Assembly (NCBI GenBank): GCA_943788875.1
Contig: CALSSA010000009.1
Span: 1 to 64,000 of the forward strand
Source: an uncultured Pseudomonadales bacterium
Lineage (GTDB): Bacteria; Pseudomonadota; Gammaproteobacteria; Pseudomonadales; Porticoccaceae
Reading direction: 5' to 3'
DNA length: 64,000 nt
Positions 53,156 through 62,478 of this stretch are shown piece by piece. Numbering within the stretch: position 1 is the first letter of the stretch; each line of letters begins with the position of its first letter. The translations under genes were made by a program, and so were the position numbers. The notes under the pieces were generated by a model that saw only the letters and a list, made by a program, of their open reading frames with translations, made no database searches and was not told the DNA's origin.

Positions 53156-54289
53156 TTAGTCCAGTAATAATGCAGCCAGATGTAGCCTGTGGTGCTGAGC
53201 ATCGCCGTACTGATGCTGTGCGCCAAGAGCACGTCTCAGGAAAAGCTGGGCGTCGCAGTCATAGGTAAAGCCCATGCCGCCATGGAATTGAATCGCCCGA
53301 TCACCGGCAAAAAGCAGTGCTTCTGTTGCTTGGGCTTTGGCCATGCGACAGCCAATTTCAGCGTCTTCATCCAGCGGCTGGTCGGAAATTACTGTTGCTG
53401 CATGATAAATCAGGCTGCGGGCGGAATCCATCTGTATCAGCATCTCCACAGTCGGGTGCTTGAGCGACTGGTACGAGCCAATTAGACGACCAAACTGAAT
53501 TCTGCTGGTGAGGTAGCTAACGACAGTATCCAATGTTGCTGCGCAGGTACCTGTGCATTCTGCCGCGATGAGCAGTGCACCGATCAGTTTGATGTCGCGC
53601 AGGGCGGTTTCACTTTGGGGCAGAATGGCGTCGGGAGTCAGTTTGACGCCGTTGAAATTTACCGTGCAGGCGCGCTTAGTTTCATCAATAAGAACCTTGC
53701 GACTAAGGGCATCCGAGCCTAGGCTGGTTGCGGCAACCAGTACTAAGACCTGTGCGCCTTTGTAATTGGCTGAGACAATGAAGAAATCGGCCACGGCGGC
53801 ATCACTGACCAGCAGTTTGCTGCCTTCTAATATCAGGCTATCGCCGTTTTCAGACAGACTGCAACTGGTGGTTGTAGCGCCCCAGTCCTCGTTGTCGAGT
53901 AGTGCTAATGTGCCTATGCTGCCCTCGGCAACAAGGGGTAGCCATTGATCCTTATGCTGGTCGGAGCCACCGCGCAGGATGGCCTGACTGGCTAATGTGG
54001 TGGGTATAAAGGGTGTGCTGAGTAAATGTCGACCCATGCTTTCGACTAGGGCGACGGTTGAACCAATGCCAAGTTCTGAGCCGCCGTACTGTTCTGGAAT
54101 GGCAATACCTGCCCAGCCCAGTTCGACCATTTCTAACCATACCTGCTGGTTAAAACCATGATCAGAGTTGATCAGATCGCGCACTGTGGCTATATCCGAT
54201 TTGTCGGCGCAGAAGCTTTTGGCACTGTCTAATATCATCGCCTGCTCGTCGGTAAAGGCGAAGGCCATATTTGCTGTTCTTGAAGTCAT
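53156..54289 (-). CDS. Acyl-CoA dehydrogenase, small subunit of pair 3
   Basis: A 377-residue acyl-CoA dehydrogenase homologue. FAFTDEQAMILDSAKSFCAD starts the fold, and IQFHGGMGFTYDCDAQLFLR provides the FAD-site motif. The YEGT equivalent reads QYGDAQHH and helix G (IKLIGALLIAAECTG) has no Glu-Arg, so it should be the non-catalytic chain. It lies 15 bases after the large partner on the minus strand. A start at the Met eight residues in is also possible. Confidence 0.86.
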   Translation of the reverse strand: MTSRTANMAFAFTDEQAMILDSAKSFCADKSDIATVRDLINSDHGFNQQVWLEMVELGWAGIAIPEQYGGSELGIGSTVALVESMGRHLLSTPFIPTTLASQAILRGGSDQHKDQWLPLVAEGSIGTLALLDNEDWGATTTSCSLSENGDSLILEGSKLLVSDAAVADFFIVSANYKGAQVLVLVAATSLGSDALSRKVLIDETKRACTVNFNGVKLTPDAILPQSETALRDIKLIGALLIAAECTGTCAATLDTVVSYLTSRIQFGRLIGSYQSLKHPTVEMLIQMDSARSLIYHAATVISDQPLDEDAEIGCRMAKAQATEALLFAGDRAIQFHGGMGFTYDCDAQLFLRRALGAQHQYGDAQHHRLHLAALLLD

Positions 54290-54304
54290 TGCTGCAGTCC
54301 TTAT

Positions 54305-55507
54305 CTAATCTTTGGGCAGGCCGAGCACATGCTCGCCGACGATATTGGCTTGAACCTGGCTGGTGCCCCCACCGATAGTGGTGGAGAAGTTGTTCATATA
54401 GGCGCGCTGCCAGAAGCCGCCATCAACCGCATCCTCATCTCCGACATAGAGTGCGCTTTGGGCACCCTGCAGGTTGAGTGCGTACTGCCGCATGCGGCGA
54501 TAGAATTCGGTGCCTCGGAGCTTGCCAGACAGGGGTAATGAGTTAGGGTAGTCGGCGCACAGGGCAGGAACCTTGATGCGCCTTTCAGCCAGATGAAGGG
54601 CTTTCTCTTCAATCATAAGCTTGACCAGATTGTCTCTGGTCAGGGGATCATTGAGCAGTGGCTGGCTTTCTCGTTCAATCTCTGCGGCCATCTTCAGCAG
54701 ATCGTTCATGACGATTGAGAGAATTGAGATACCGCCAGCTGCCCCAGCTTCTGCGCCACGCTCATATTGCAATGTCTGCATGGCGATACGCCAGCCCTGA
54801 CCCTCTTCGCCCATAAGGCAGTCTGCGGGTATGCGGGCATCGGTAAAGAAGGTTTCGGTAAAGCCATATTCACCAGTGAGCTTTTTGATAGGCTGGGTGC
54901 TGATACCATCGACATTCATTGGGGCGAGGAAAAATGACAGGCCATTATATTTGCGCTCGGCCTGACTGTCGGTTCGGGCCAGCAGAATCATATATTTGGC
55001 ATAGTTGCCCATAGTGGTCCATATCTTGCTGCCATTGATCAGATACTGGTCGCCATCTCGTTCGGCTCTGGTCTGGACACTGCCAAGATCGGAGCCATGA
55101 TTGGGCTCCGAGAAACCCTGGCACCAGATATCCTCGGCATTGAGAATACCTTTAAGGTATTTCTCTCTCTCGTAGTCAGTACCTTTATCGAGGATTAATG
55201 GCCCGGCCCAACCGAGACCAATCACATTGAAACAGATCGGTACTCTAGCCCGCTTCATTTCTGCATCGGCAATATTCTGGTAAATCGGTGACAGTCCGCG
55301 ACCGCCATATTTTTCGGGCCATGCCATTCCGAGATAGCCGGCAGACCAGACTTTATGTTGCCATTCTCTAAGGAAATCCAGCACCTGTTCGGAGCCGACT
55401 TCCATAAAGGTCTGAGGCAGTAAAAAACCTGGGTCAGCGGGCTGGTTGTTAGTTATCCAGTCCGCGACTTCGGCACGAAATTCCTGCAGGTCTTTATCGG
55501 TAGCCAT
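54305..55507 (-). CDS. Acyl-CoA dehydrogenase, large subunit of pair 3
   Basis: A 400-residue acyl-CoA dehydrogenase with WCQGFSEPNHGSDLGSVQTR, SKIWTTMGNYAKYMILLART and C-terminal STTIGGGTSQVQANIVGEHV. The MCAD base position is Gly; helix G has QYERG with Glu249. It has no QxHGGxG motif (LNLQGAQSALYVGDED). It forms the third large/small pair in the window. The upstream region holds two palindromes that could be operators. With the carboxylesterase gene downstream it probably forms one minus-strand unit. Confidence 0.88.
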   Translation of the reverse strand: MATDKDLQEFRAEVADWITNNQPADPGFLLPQTFMEVGSEQVLDFLREWQHKVWSAGYLGMAWPEKYGGRGLSPIYQNIADAEMKRARVPICFNVIGLGWAGPLILDKGTDYEREKYLKGILNAEDIWCQGFSEPNHGSDLGSVQTRAERDGDQYLINGSKIWTTMGNYAKYMILLARTDSQAERKYNGLSFFLAPMNVDGISTQPIKKLTGEYGFTETFFTDARIPADCLMGEEGQGWRIAMQTLQYERGAEAGAAGGISILSIVMNDLLKMAAEIERESQPLLNDPLTRDNLVKLMIEEKALHLAERRIKVPALCADYPNSLPLSGKLRGTEFYRRMRQYALNLQGAQSALYVGDEDAVDGGFWQRAYMNNFSTTIGGGTSQVQANIVGEHVLGLPKD

Positions 55508-55963
55508 AGCTGTAGATCTCGCAATTTATTATTGGTTACTACAACCTTATCCTTGGAGGCTAGCTGAGTCTTTTTAATTGGTGCCAATTGATAGATATTT
55601 TGCGCCAATTAGCCAATCTCCAATCACTTACACAAGCCGGCATAGAGTTGATTGAGTTGAGTTAATATTCCAACTAGTGGTTAATGTGTTTTATGATATT
55701 TATCACTTAAGGTACTGATAAATATGTGGATATATTTGTATTATTTTGTTTTTTGATATCGCTAGTAAAACTTTTAACTGGCCCTTGATGCGGTGCATAC
55801 AATACGGCTTGCTACTTATTTTGCCGAGTAATTTATGCGCTAAATAGCTGGCTATTGTGTCGCATTGGCTGTGGCTTTGTGGTGAATAAATTATTTGCCC
55901 TTTTTTTGGACTATGGCACAGGCACAGGTTATCGTGCTGGCTTTAAACCACGTTTATCTATCA
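55508..55963. promoter_or_regulatory. Divergent control region with two palindromes
   Basis: An AT-rich stretch between the pair 3 operon (minus) and the LPS cluster (plus). AATTGG-TG-CCAATT lies at 55576-55589, followed by a partial copy (GCGCCAATTAGCCAATC). A perfect inverted repeat ATATTTATCA-N10-TGATAAATAT spans 55696-55725. Both have the form of regulator-binding sites; the first is nearer the dehydrogenase genes. No gene of its own is seen here. Confidence 0.5.
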
Positions 55964-57025
55964 ATGACCCTAATTAAGCACAAACAGACAGCGGTAGATC
56001 CCGATTCTGAGCCAAAAATTCTTGTGATCGGCCCTTCCTGGGTCGGCGATATGATGATGGCTCAAGCGCTCTTTATTGCCTTAAAGCAGCAACAGCCCAA
56101 GGCTACTATTGATGTGCTGGCACTGGGCTGGTGCAGGCCCATTCTTGCGCGGATGCCCCAGGTCAATCGCACTATTGCTATGCCTTTGGGTCATGGCAAG
56201 TTTGATCTCAAGGGGCGCAAGGCTCTGGGTGTGAGTCTGCGGCATGAGGGTTATGATCAGGCCATTGTGCTGCCAAATTCATGGAAATCAGCTTTGATTC
56301 CCTGGTTTGCCAATATTCCTCTGCGCACTGGATGGAAGGGTGAGGCGAGATACTTTCTACTTAACGACCTGCGCAAGCTCAATAAAACCACATTGCCGAT
56401 GATGGTGCAGCGTTATGTGGCACTGGCCTATCCACGGGCCAGTGCAGAACGTGCGGCTCTCGATCATTGCCCGCTGCCTGCTCTGCAAGTGGATTCGCGA
56501 CTGCTACCAGCTCTGGCTGAGAAGTTTAAACTGTCTCGACAACCTATGCTGGCGATCTGCCCAGGGGCTGAATTTGGCCCCGCTAAGCAATGGCCGATTG
56601 ATTACTATGCCGATCTGGCTAAGCAATTTGTTGATAAGGGCTGGCAGGTGGCGATTATGGGTTCCCCCTCTGATGGCGAAACCGGTGAGGCTATCGCAAG
56701 CAGAGTCGGTTCGGGATCTATTGTTAATCTGTGCGGAAAAACCAGCCTTGAGGAGGCTATAGATATTCTGTCTATGGCTGAGAAGGTGGTCTCTAATGAC
56801 TCTGGTTTGATGCATATTGCGTCGGCCTTGAACCGGCCACTAATTGCGCTCTATGGCCCGACTTCCGCTGACTTTACGCCGCCTCTGTGTCGCGACGCTC
56901 GTATTTTGTCGGTCAAGGTTGACTGTGGACCCTGCTTCCAGCGGCTGTGTCCGGAGGGCCACCAGAAATGTATGACCCAGCTGGGTGTTGATACTGTGAT
57001 CAATGAGCTCGATGCTATTGGTTAG
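55964..57025 (+). CDS. waaF: ADP-heptose:LPS heptosyltransferase (WaaF-like, GT9)
   Basis: A 353-residue GT9 glycosyltransferase, ATG at 55964 preferred because the family begins just before ILVIGPSWVGDMMMAQALFI; the open frame reaches to 55895. ICPGAEFGPAKQWPIDYYAD, NLCGKTSLEEAIDIL, VSNDSGLMHIASALNRPLIA, LYGPTSADFTPP and PCFQRLCPEGHQKCM are all WaaF-type. It adds the second heptose to the inner core of LPS on the cytoplasmic face of the inner membrane. It is first gene of the LPS cluster. Confidence 0.92.
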   Translation: MTLIKHKQTAVDPDSEPKILVIGPSWVGDMMMAQALFIALKQQQPKATIDVLALGWCRPILARMPQVNRTIAMPLGHGKFDLKGRKALGVSLRHEGYDQAIVLPNSWKSALIPWFANIPLRTGWKGEARYFLLNDLRKLNKTTLPMMVQRYVALAYPRASAERAALDHCPLPALQVDSRLLPALAEKFKLSRQPMLAICPGAEFGPAKQWPIDYYADLAKQFVDKGWQVAIMGSPSDGETGEAIASRVGSGSIVNLCGKTSLEEAIDILSMAEKVVSNDSGLMHIASALNRPLIALYGPTSADFTPPLCRDARILSVKVDCGPCFQRLCPEGHQKCMTQLGVDTVINELDAIG

Positions 57026-58098
57026 GTGCTGAGTAGTTCGTGATAGAGGTTGCGGTGCTGGGTAGCCAGATTGTCCCAGCTGAGGTTAAGCGGGACTATC
57101 TCTTGCTGCGACTGCAGCAGGCGCACAGAAGCCTCAGTCCAGAGCCCAATATCTGGCTGGTCCCCAGTTATAGCAAGAACTTCGCCCTGATGGCGACCAA
57201 TAAGTGGTGCGATGCCACAGTTATTGGAAATCAGCACTGGAACTCCGGCGGCATTAGCTTCGGCAATCACCATGCCAAATGGCTCGGCTCGGGCTGGATG
57301 CAGCAATAGATCAATCTGACTTAGAAACGGCGATGTGGAATCTAACCAACCCATTAGTTGATAAGAATTCTCTGGCCAATGTTTAAACATTGGGGCAATT
57401 TTTTTCACATCGCAGCCGGCCACAATAAATTTAGCGTCTGGTACTCGTTGGCGAGTGGCCTCGATGATCTGGCAGGCGATATCAAGACCTTTTCTGTGCC
57501 ATTCTCGACCCATAAAGCCGATTGTTAGGCCTTTGGGTTTTGCTTGCAGATTGGCCAGACCGGCATCAACTGCGGGATGGGCTGGCGCTGTTATCTTTTT
57601 AGCGGCTGCTGGGTAGAGGTCATTCAGGTAGCTGGCGATCAGTGCTGAGTTGGGCAGTATCTGCTGCACCTGTCCGGCCAGCAGTTCGCGCTTTTCAAGA
57701 TAGGTCCACATAGCAATTCTGGGTGAAAGAAAGTCCAGTAACCTGCGTTTGCGCATGGCAAAAGGCGGGCCGTGAAAGGTTGTTACCTGATGAACTGAGG
57801 TTCTTTCATGGCTATGAATAATGGCGTTGGAGTAGTCAGTGACTGCTACATGCTTGGCAACCCGGCGAGAAAACACCCATTGCGCCAGCCAGCGGGGTCT
57901 TGAGACAGGCTGGCCGAGCTTGATAACGTCAATGCCCTCAGCGTCTGAATCCGCAGGTTCTGACTGTTCACAGAGCACAGTTACTGCCTGTCCCTGTCTG
58001 GCTAGAGCCAATGTCAGGTTATAGACATATTTTTCCATGCCCCCACTGGTGCCATAGTGGCGAACAATGTGAACGGAAGCTGTTTTCACTGCGGTCAT
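57022..58098 (-). CDS. GT4 glycosyltransferase (LPS core, WaaG-like)
   Basis: A 358-residue GT4 (GT-B fold) glycosyltransferase on the minus strand, convergent with waaF and overlapping its end by four bases. VHIVRHYGTSGGMEKYVYNL is the acceptor-side glycine loop, LTIGFMGREWHRKGLDIACQ the hinge, and ARAEPFGMVIAEANAAGVPV the E-x7-E nucleotide-sugar motif. It probably adds a hexose to the LPS core. Inversion relative to the rest of the cluster is unusual. Confidence 0.87.
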   Translation of the reverse strand: MTAVKTASVHIVRHYGTSGGMEKYVYNLTLALARQGQAVTVLCEQSEPADSDAEGIDVIKLGQPVSRPRWLAQWVFSRRVAKHVAVTDYSNAIIHSHERTSVHQVTTFHGPPFAMRKRRLLDFLSPRIAMWTYLEKRELLAGQVQQILPNSALIASYLNDLYPAAAKKITAPAHPAVDAGLANLQAKPKGLTIGFMGREWHRKGLDIACQIIEATRQRVPDAKFIVAGCDVKKIAPMFKHWPENSYQLMGWLDSTSPFLSQIDLLLHPARAEPFGMVIAEANAAGVPVLISNNCGIAPLIGRHQGEVLAITGDQPDIGLWTEASVRLLQSQQEIVPLNLSWDNLATQHRNLYHELLST

Positions 58099-58194
58099 TG
58101 GCGGTTGCCGGCTGTTATTATCACTGGGTTAAAGACAGGTTCATGGCCTTGGGGTATTATGCACGCACCTATAGCAACGATGCAAAAAGTCGCC

Positions 58195-58968
58195 ATGCCA
58201 GTACTAACAGGAAGCTCATTATCTGCCGTTGTTATCAGTTTAAATGAAAGTGCGAATATTGAGCGCTGTCTGACCAGTGTTGATTTTTGTGATGACATTG
58301 TGCTGGTAGATTCTGGCAGTACCGATAACACGGTGGCGCTGGCAAAAGCGATGGGTGCTAGGGTTATTGCGCAGGATTGGCTGGGATTTGGCCAACAAAA
58401 ACAATTTGCGGTGGCGCAAGCCAAACACGACTGGGTGCTATGTATTGATGCAGATGAGGTCGTTAGCGCTGCGCTGCAAACCGAGATGCAGGGTCTGGAT
58501 TTGGCCACTGATAAGGCTTCGGCCTATAGATTTCCTCGTCGCAATCACTTTTTGGGGAAGCCACTGAACTATGGTGAGGGCTATCCTGATTTAAGTCTAC
58601 GACTATTTGATCGCAGGCGCGCTAATTGGTCGGATGATACTGTCCATGAGATGGTGGTGGCCAATGGGGCAGTCAACAGGCTACGTGGTGATCTACTGCA
58701 TTTTTCCGAGGACAGCATTGCTAGTTATCTGGCTAAACAAGCTTTATACACTGACCTTCAGGCTCAGGCGCTGTTTGCCCGCGGCAAAGTTGTGGGGCCT
58801 TGGAAGTGCTTTGCCAGTCCATTGATCCGCTTTATTAAATTCTATATTTTCCGACGTGGCTTTCTAGATGGAATGCCTGGGTTTATTCATATCTCAATCG
58901 GTTGTTTTACAGCTTTTTGTAAGTATGCAAAGTTGATTGAGTTGCAGCGCAATCAAGACCGGGTCTAG
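58195..58968 (+). CDS. GT2 glycosyltransferase (WaaE/KdtX-like)
   Basis: A GT2-family glycosyltransferase with a GT-A fold. The open frame begins at 58057, but that overlaps the divergent GT4 start, so the ATG at 58195 (or 58159/58180) is preferred, giving about 257 residues. LSAVVISLNESANIERCLTS, VLVDSGSTDNTVALAKAMGA and WVLCIDADEVVSAAL (the DxD motif) are present, and the C-terminal half has FPRRNHFLGKPLNYGEGYPD and VHEMVV, as in LPS core beta-1,4-glucosyltransferase WaaE. It acts on the inner core. Confidence 0.85.
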   Translation: MPVLTGSSLSAVVISLNESANIERCLTSVDFCDDIVLVDSGSTDNTVALAKAMGARVIAQDWLGFGQQKQFAVAQAKHDWVLCIDADEVVSAALQTEMQGLDLATDKASAYRFPRRNHFLGKPLNYGEGYPDLSLRLFDRRRANWSDDTVHEMVVANGAVNRLRGDLLHFSEDSIASYLAKQALYTDLQAQALFARGKVVGPWKCFASPLIRFIKFYIFRRGFLDGMPGFIHISIGCFTAFCKYAKLIELQRNQDRV

Positions 58969-58976
58969 GAGCTATT

Positions 58977-60116
58977 GTGACTATTGATGTTGCCTTGATC
59001 AGACAGGAGCAAACCGGCGGTGATGGTGGGGCTCAGGCTATTATTGATCTTATATTGCAGGCTTTGAGTCAGCATCAGGATATCAATATGTCACTGCTGT
59101 GCCGACAGTGGGATACCGCTGCCAGCTCTGAGCATAAGGTAATTATTAACCCCCCGTTCCTTGGGCGCAGAGATAAGCAGCGCTCGTTTAATCAGACGGT
59201 TAAATGCTATTTGGATAATCATTCATTCGATGTCATTCAGTCCCATGAGCGCTTCAATGGTTGCCATGTTTTTCGGGCCGGTGATGGGGTTCATAAGGTC
59301 TGGTTGCAGCACCGGGCGAAAGCAGCCAATAGGCTACAGCGCTGGTGGCAGTCAAAGTCCAGCTATCATAGGGATTTGCTCGCAGAAGAAAAGCTTATGT
59401 TTGAGGGCGACGCACTGAAAAAAGTGATCTGCAATTCGAATATGGTCAAGGAGGAAATCGCCAATAACTTTGTTATAGATAAGGAAAAATTAACCGTTAT
59501 CTATAATGCTGTAGATTGCGATGTGTATAAACCTGTTGGGGCAAAGGTGAAGGCGACACTGCGTCGGGGTCTGGATATTCCCGAGACTGCATTGGTATTT
59601 CTTTTTGCTGGCTCTGGCTTTGAGCGCAAAAACCTCGGCGCTACCCTGAGGGCTTTTAGTGAGTTGCCAGAAAGCTGCTATCTACTTGTGGTTGGGCGAG
59701 ATAAAAAACACCTGGCCTATCACAAATTGGCCGATCAATTGGGCTGTGGTGATAGGGTGCAGTTTCTTGGCGCTCAGGAAAAGTCTAAAATGCCGGCACT
59801 TTATCAACTCGCCGATGTGTTGGTATTACCTACGATTTACGATCCATTTCCCAATGTGATTTTAGAGGCGCTGGCAACGGGGTTGCCCTGCATTACTACG
59901 CCTAATTGCGGTGCTGTCGATGTTATTCCTGATGCTAGTTGTGGGGTCATTGTTGATGCGGCTGATGATCGGAGTCTGGCTAGTGCAATGGCAGCCTATC
60001 AGGAATCTGATCGACTTAGAGTTGAGTCTGTCAGTGCCAGGCAATTGGCACTGGGCTTTACTCAAAAAAGAATGCAGGAGAGCCTTTTGGCGCTATACAG
60101 AGAGATACTGAATTAA
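58977..60116 (+). CDS. GT4 glycosyltransferase
   Basis: A 379-residue GT-B enzyme, GTG start eight bases after the GT2 gene. VFRAGDGVHKVWLQHR and VICNSNMVKEEIANNFVIDK resemble the WaaG group (core glucosyltransferase), with VIYNAVDCDVYKP, FLFAGSGFERKNLGATLRAF and the nucleotide-sugar motif DPFPNVILEALATGLPCITT. Acts at the cytoplasmic membrane face on LPS core or a related glycan. The stop overlaps the next ATG. Confidence 0.88.
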   Translation: MTIDVALIRQEQTGGDGGAQAIIDLILQALSQHQDINMSLLCRQWDTAASSEHKVIINPPFLGRRDKQRSFNQTVKCYLDNHSFDVIQSHERFNGCHVFRAGDGVHKVWLQHRAKAANRLQRWWQSKSSYHRDLLAEEKLMFEGDALKKVICNSNMVKEEIANNFVIDKEKLTVIYNAVDCDVYKPVGAKVKATLRRGLDIPETALVFLFAGSGFERKNLGATLRAFSELPESCYLLVVGRDKKHLAYHKLADQLGCGDRVQFLGAQEKSKMPALYQLADVLVLPTIYDPFPNVILEALATGLPCITTPNCGAVDVIPDASCGVIVDAADDRSLASAMAAYQESDRLRVESVSARQLALGFTQKRMQESLLALYREILN

Positions 60117-61237
60117 TGGTTAAAGATGATCGTATTTACCATGTTGTGCACACTGAATCCTCTGGAGGCTGGGGTGGGCAAGAGATCCGTATTCTCAGTG
60201 AGATGCTTGAATTCGTTAAGCTCGGTTTTTCTGTCACTCTGGTCTGTGATGCGGGTTCTCCTATCGCGATACGGGCGCAGCAATATGGGCTTACTACGGT
60301 GGAGCTGCCTATGGGTAAGAAAACCGTAAAAGGTTTGTTGGCCCTGCGCCACTGGATTGCACACAACGATTTTGATGTTATTAATACTCATAGCTCATCG
60401 GATAGCTGGATGGTGGCTGTCGGTATGCTTATGACTTCAAAGTCGGTACCAATTGTTCGAACAAGGCATGTATCCTCCCCGGTCTCGACCAATCGGGCAA
60501 CTAGCTGGTTATATAAGAAAGCAGCGGCTCATATTGTGACTACTGGCGAGAAGCTGAGAGAAACTCTAATCCGTGATAATGCCATTAATCCGGATAATGT
60601 GACCTCAGTTCCGACTGGTATTGACTGTAATGTTTTTATCCCCAGTAAAGATGCGGCAAAAGTGCGCAATGGGCTGGGCCTGCCAGTAGATAAATGTATC
60701 ATTGGTATTGTTGCAACATTGCGAAGTTGGAAAGGGCACAGCTACCTGCTGGATGCTTTTAGTCAACTTGATCTGCCCGATACCCATTTGTTGGTTGTTG
60801 GCGATGGTCCCCAGTGGGACAATATCAATCAGCAAATAGACCGCTTGGGTATAAGAGAAAAGATCACAATGTGTGGTGATCAACAGGATGTGGTGCCCTG
60901 GATGCAGGCCATGGATATTTTTGTTCTGCCCTCCTATGCCAATGAGGGTGTTCCACAGGGTCTAATGCAGGCTATGGCCTGTGGGTTGCCAGTTATCTCG
61001 ACTGATGTCGGCAGTATTGTAGAAATTATCGACAACAATAACACTGGCATTATTGTTGAAAAACAAAGTTCCGTGGCGCTGGCCAAAGCTATTACAGCTC
61101 TTAAGCAGGATAATAGTCTACGTCAGTCAATCGCGGAGCGAGCCATGCTGTTTGCGAGGCAAAACTGTGATGTTAGTGCCATGAAGGATCGAATGAATGC
61201 AGTATTTTTAACCATTCTTAACAAGGATAAAAAATGA
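60116..61237 (+). CDS. GT4 glycosyltransferase
   Basis: A 373-residue GT-B glycosyltransferase. HTESSGGWGGQEIRILSEML is the N-terminal glycine loop, SVPTGIDCNVFIPSKDA and GIVATLRSWKGHSYLLDAF the hinge, and SYANEGVPQGLMQAMACGLP the E-x7-E region. It overlaps the preceding gene by one base and the ligase gene by four bases (ATGA type), so the three are translationally coupled. Donor and acceptor are unknown; LPS outer-core or O-antigen linker is likely. Confidence 0.88.
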   Translation: MVKDDRIYHVVHTESSGGWGGQEIRILSEMLEFVKLGFSVTLVCDAGSPIAIRAQQYGLTTVELPMGKKTVKGLLALRHWIAHNDFDVINTHSSSDSWMVAVGMLMTSKSVPIVRTRHVSSPVSTNRATSWLYKKAAAHIVTTGEKLRETLIRDNAINPDNVTSVPTGIDCNVFIPSKDAAKVRNGLGLPVDKCIIGIVATLRSWKGHSYLLDAFSQLDLPDTHLLVVGDGPQWDNINQQIDRLGIREKITMCGDQQDVVPWMQAMDIFVLPSYANEGVPQGLMQAMACGLPVISTDVGSIVEIIDNNNTGIIVEKQSSVALAKAITALKQDNSLRQSIAERAMLFARQNCDVSAMKDRMNAVFLTILNKDKK

Positions 61238-62472
61238 AGAGTATGTCGGCTGTATCGGTAAAGTGGGAATTTTATTCCCTCTGCCTTCTGGCGGCTAGTC
61301 TGCCTATTGTGGAGGTCACCAAAAATTTAGCCTGGTTTATGCTGGTGGTCTTTTTCGCTGTCAGAAATATAAAAGCCAGAGAGAATTTGCTGTCAGATTT
61401 TCTTGGTAATGCGATTCTAGGGTTTATGCTGTTGAGTGTTGTCGCGGCCGTCGGAGCCAGTTTCAACGGTTATGATTCGGGCAAGATCAGCGATATTATC
61501 AGGTACGGGCTGGTAGGCTGGATGCTGCTATATATTCCCTTATCCAAACCGCAGTCTTATACCATTCTGGCATTTCTTTTTGTGGCTACTGGGATTGGCG
61601 TGATTGTCGCCTATCTTGAGACAGCCTATTGGCAGGGCGGGGCTTTTGAGTTGCGCTCGGTGGGGCATATTAACCATACGGCGATTTTTATTGCACTGAC
61701 TCTGGGCGCTGTAATCCCTTTGCTGCTCTCTAGAACCAGTAATTTGAAGGCTCGGTTGGTGCTATTGCCTATTGCGATCATTCTGACAGCAGGACTGTTC
61801 TATGCAAATAGCAGGGCGGGAATTGTGGCTCTTGCGATTATCGTTGCCATTGCCCTGTTACATAGCCTAATGTTCCATCTTAAAACTGGTATTGCTGTGT
61901 TGTTAATGGTTATTGTGGCCGGTGGATATATGGTGTCTGCACCGCCTAAGGTTGTTAATGAGCTGGTTAATGGACCTATGCTGTATATGGGAGATAAGGC
62001 AGCACCTAGAGAGAAATTGTGGAACACCGCTATGTATGGGCTTAAAAAAGAGCCGCTATTTGGAATTGGTTTTGGTAACTACAGCATTATAAATCCAGAG
62101 CAATTAAGTCGTTGGTATCCTGATGAAGAATTCACCGATAGCAGGCAGTTTTTTTACTCTTCCCATACCCACAATAGATTTCTAAATTCTGCGGTTGAAG
62201 GGGGTGTGTTTGGTTTGGCTGGCCTGATGTTGCTATTGCTGGGAGTGGCTGTCTGCCTCTGGCGCAGTAGGCAATTTATACTAGATAAAAGCTCAGCCGC
62301 CGTATTCTGGGTGGTGCCTGCAAGTACGCTGGCGACTGTTGTTGTTATAGGGCTGGTCAATACCACGATTCATCATGAACATGGTTTGCTAACCATGATG
62401 CTGTTTGGCTTATCCTTTAATTACTTAAATCGCCTGGCGTCATCTCAGACTCCAGAGTCAACTGTCGCCTAG
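61234..62472 (+). CDS. O-antigen ligase family protein (WaaL/Wzy-like)
   Basis: A 412-residue polytopic membrane protein with about 10-12 helices. The signature large periplasmic loop near the C-terminus (PLFGIGFGNYSIINPEQLSR ... SSHTHNRFLNSAVEGGVFGL) contains the His-rich Wzy_C/WaaL motif used for transfer of an undecaprenyl-linked glycan. In the LPS cluster it most likely joins O-antigen to lipid A-core in the periplasm. A polymerase (Wzy) is the alternative within the same family. Confidence 0.87.
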   Translation: MKSMSAVSVKWEFYSLCLLAASLPIVEVTKNLAWFMLVVFFAVRNIKARENLLSDFLGNAILGFMLLSVVAAVGASFNGYDSGKISDIIRYGLVGWMLLYIPLSKPQSYTILAFLFVATGIGVIVAYLETAYWQGGAFELRSVGHINHTAIFIALTLGAVIPLLLSRTSNLKARLVLLPIAIILTAGLFYANSRAGIVALAIIVAIALLHSLMFHLKTGIAVLLMVIVAGGYMVSAPPKVVNELVNGPMLYMGDKAAPREKLWNTAMYGLKKEPLFGIGFGNYSIINPEQLSRWYPDEEFTDSRQFFYSSHTHNRFLNSAVEGGVFGLAGLMLLLLGVAVCLWRSRQFILDKSSAAVFWVVPASTLATVVVIGLVNTTIHHEHGLLTMMLFGLSFNYLNRLASSQTPESTVA

Positions 62473-62478
62473 CCATCA

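Noticed and set aside
58057-58194. Upstream extension of the GT2 gene
   Set aside because: It overlaps the 5' end of the divergent GT4 gene and adds residues unlike the family, whose homology starts at LSAVVISLNE.
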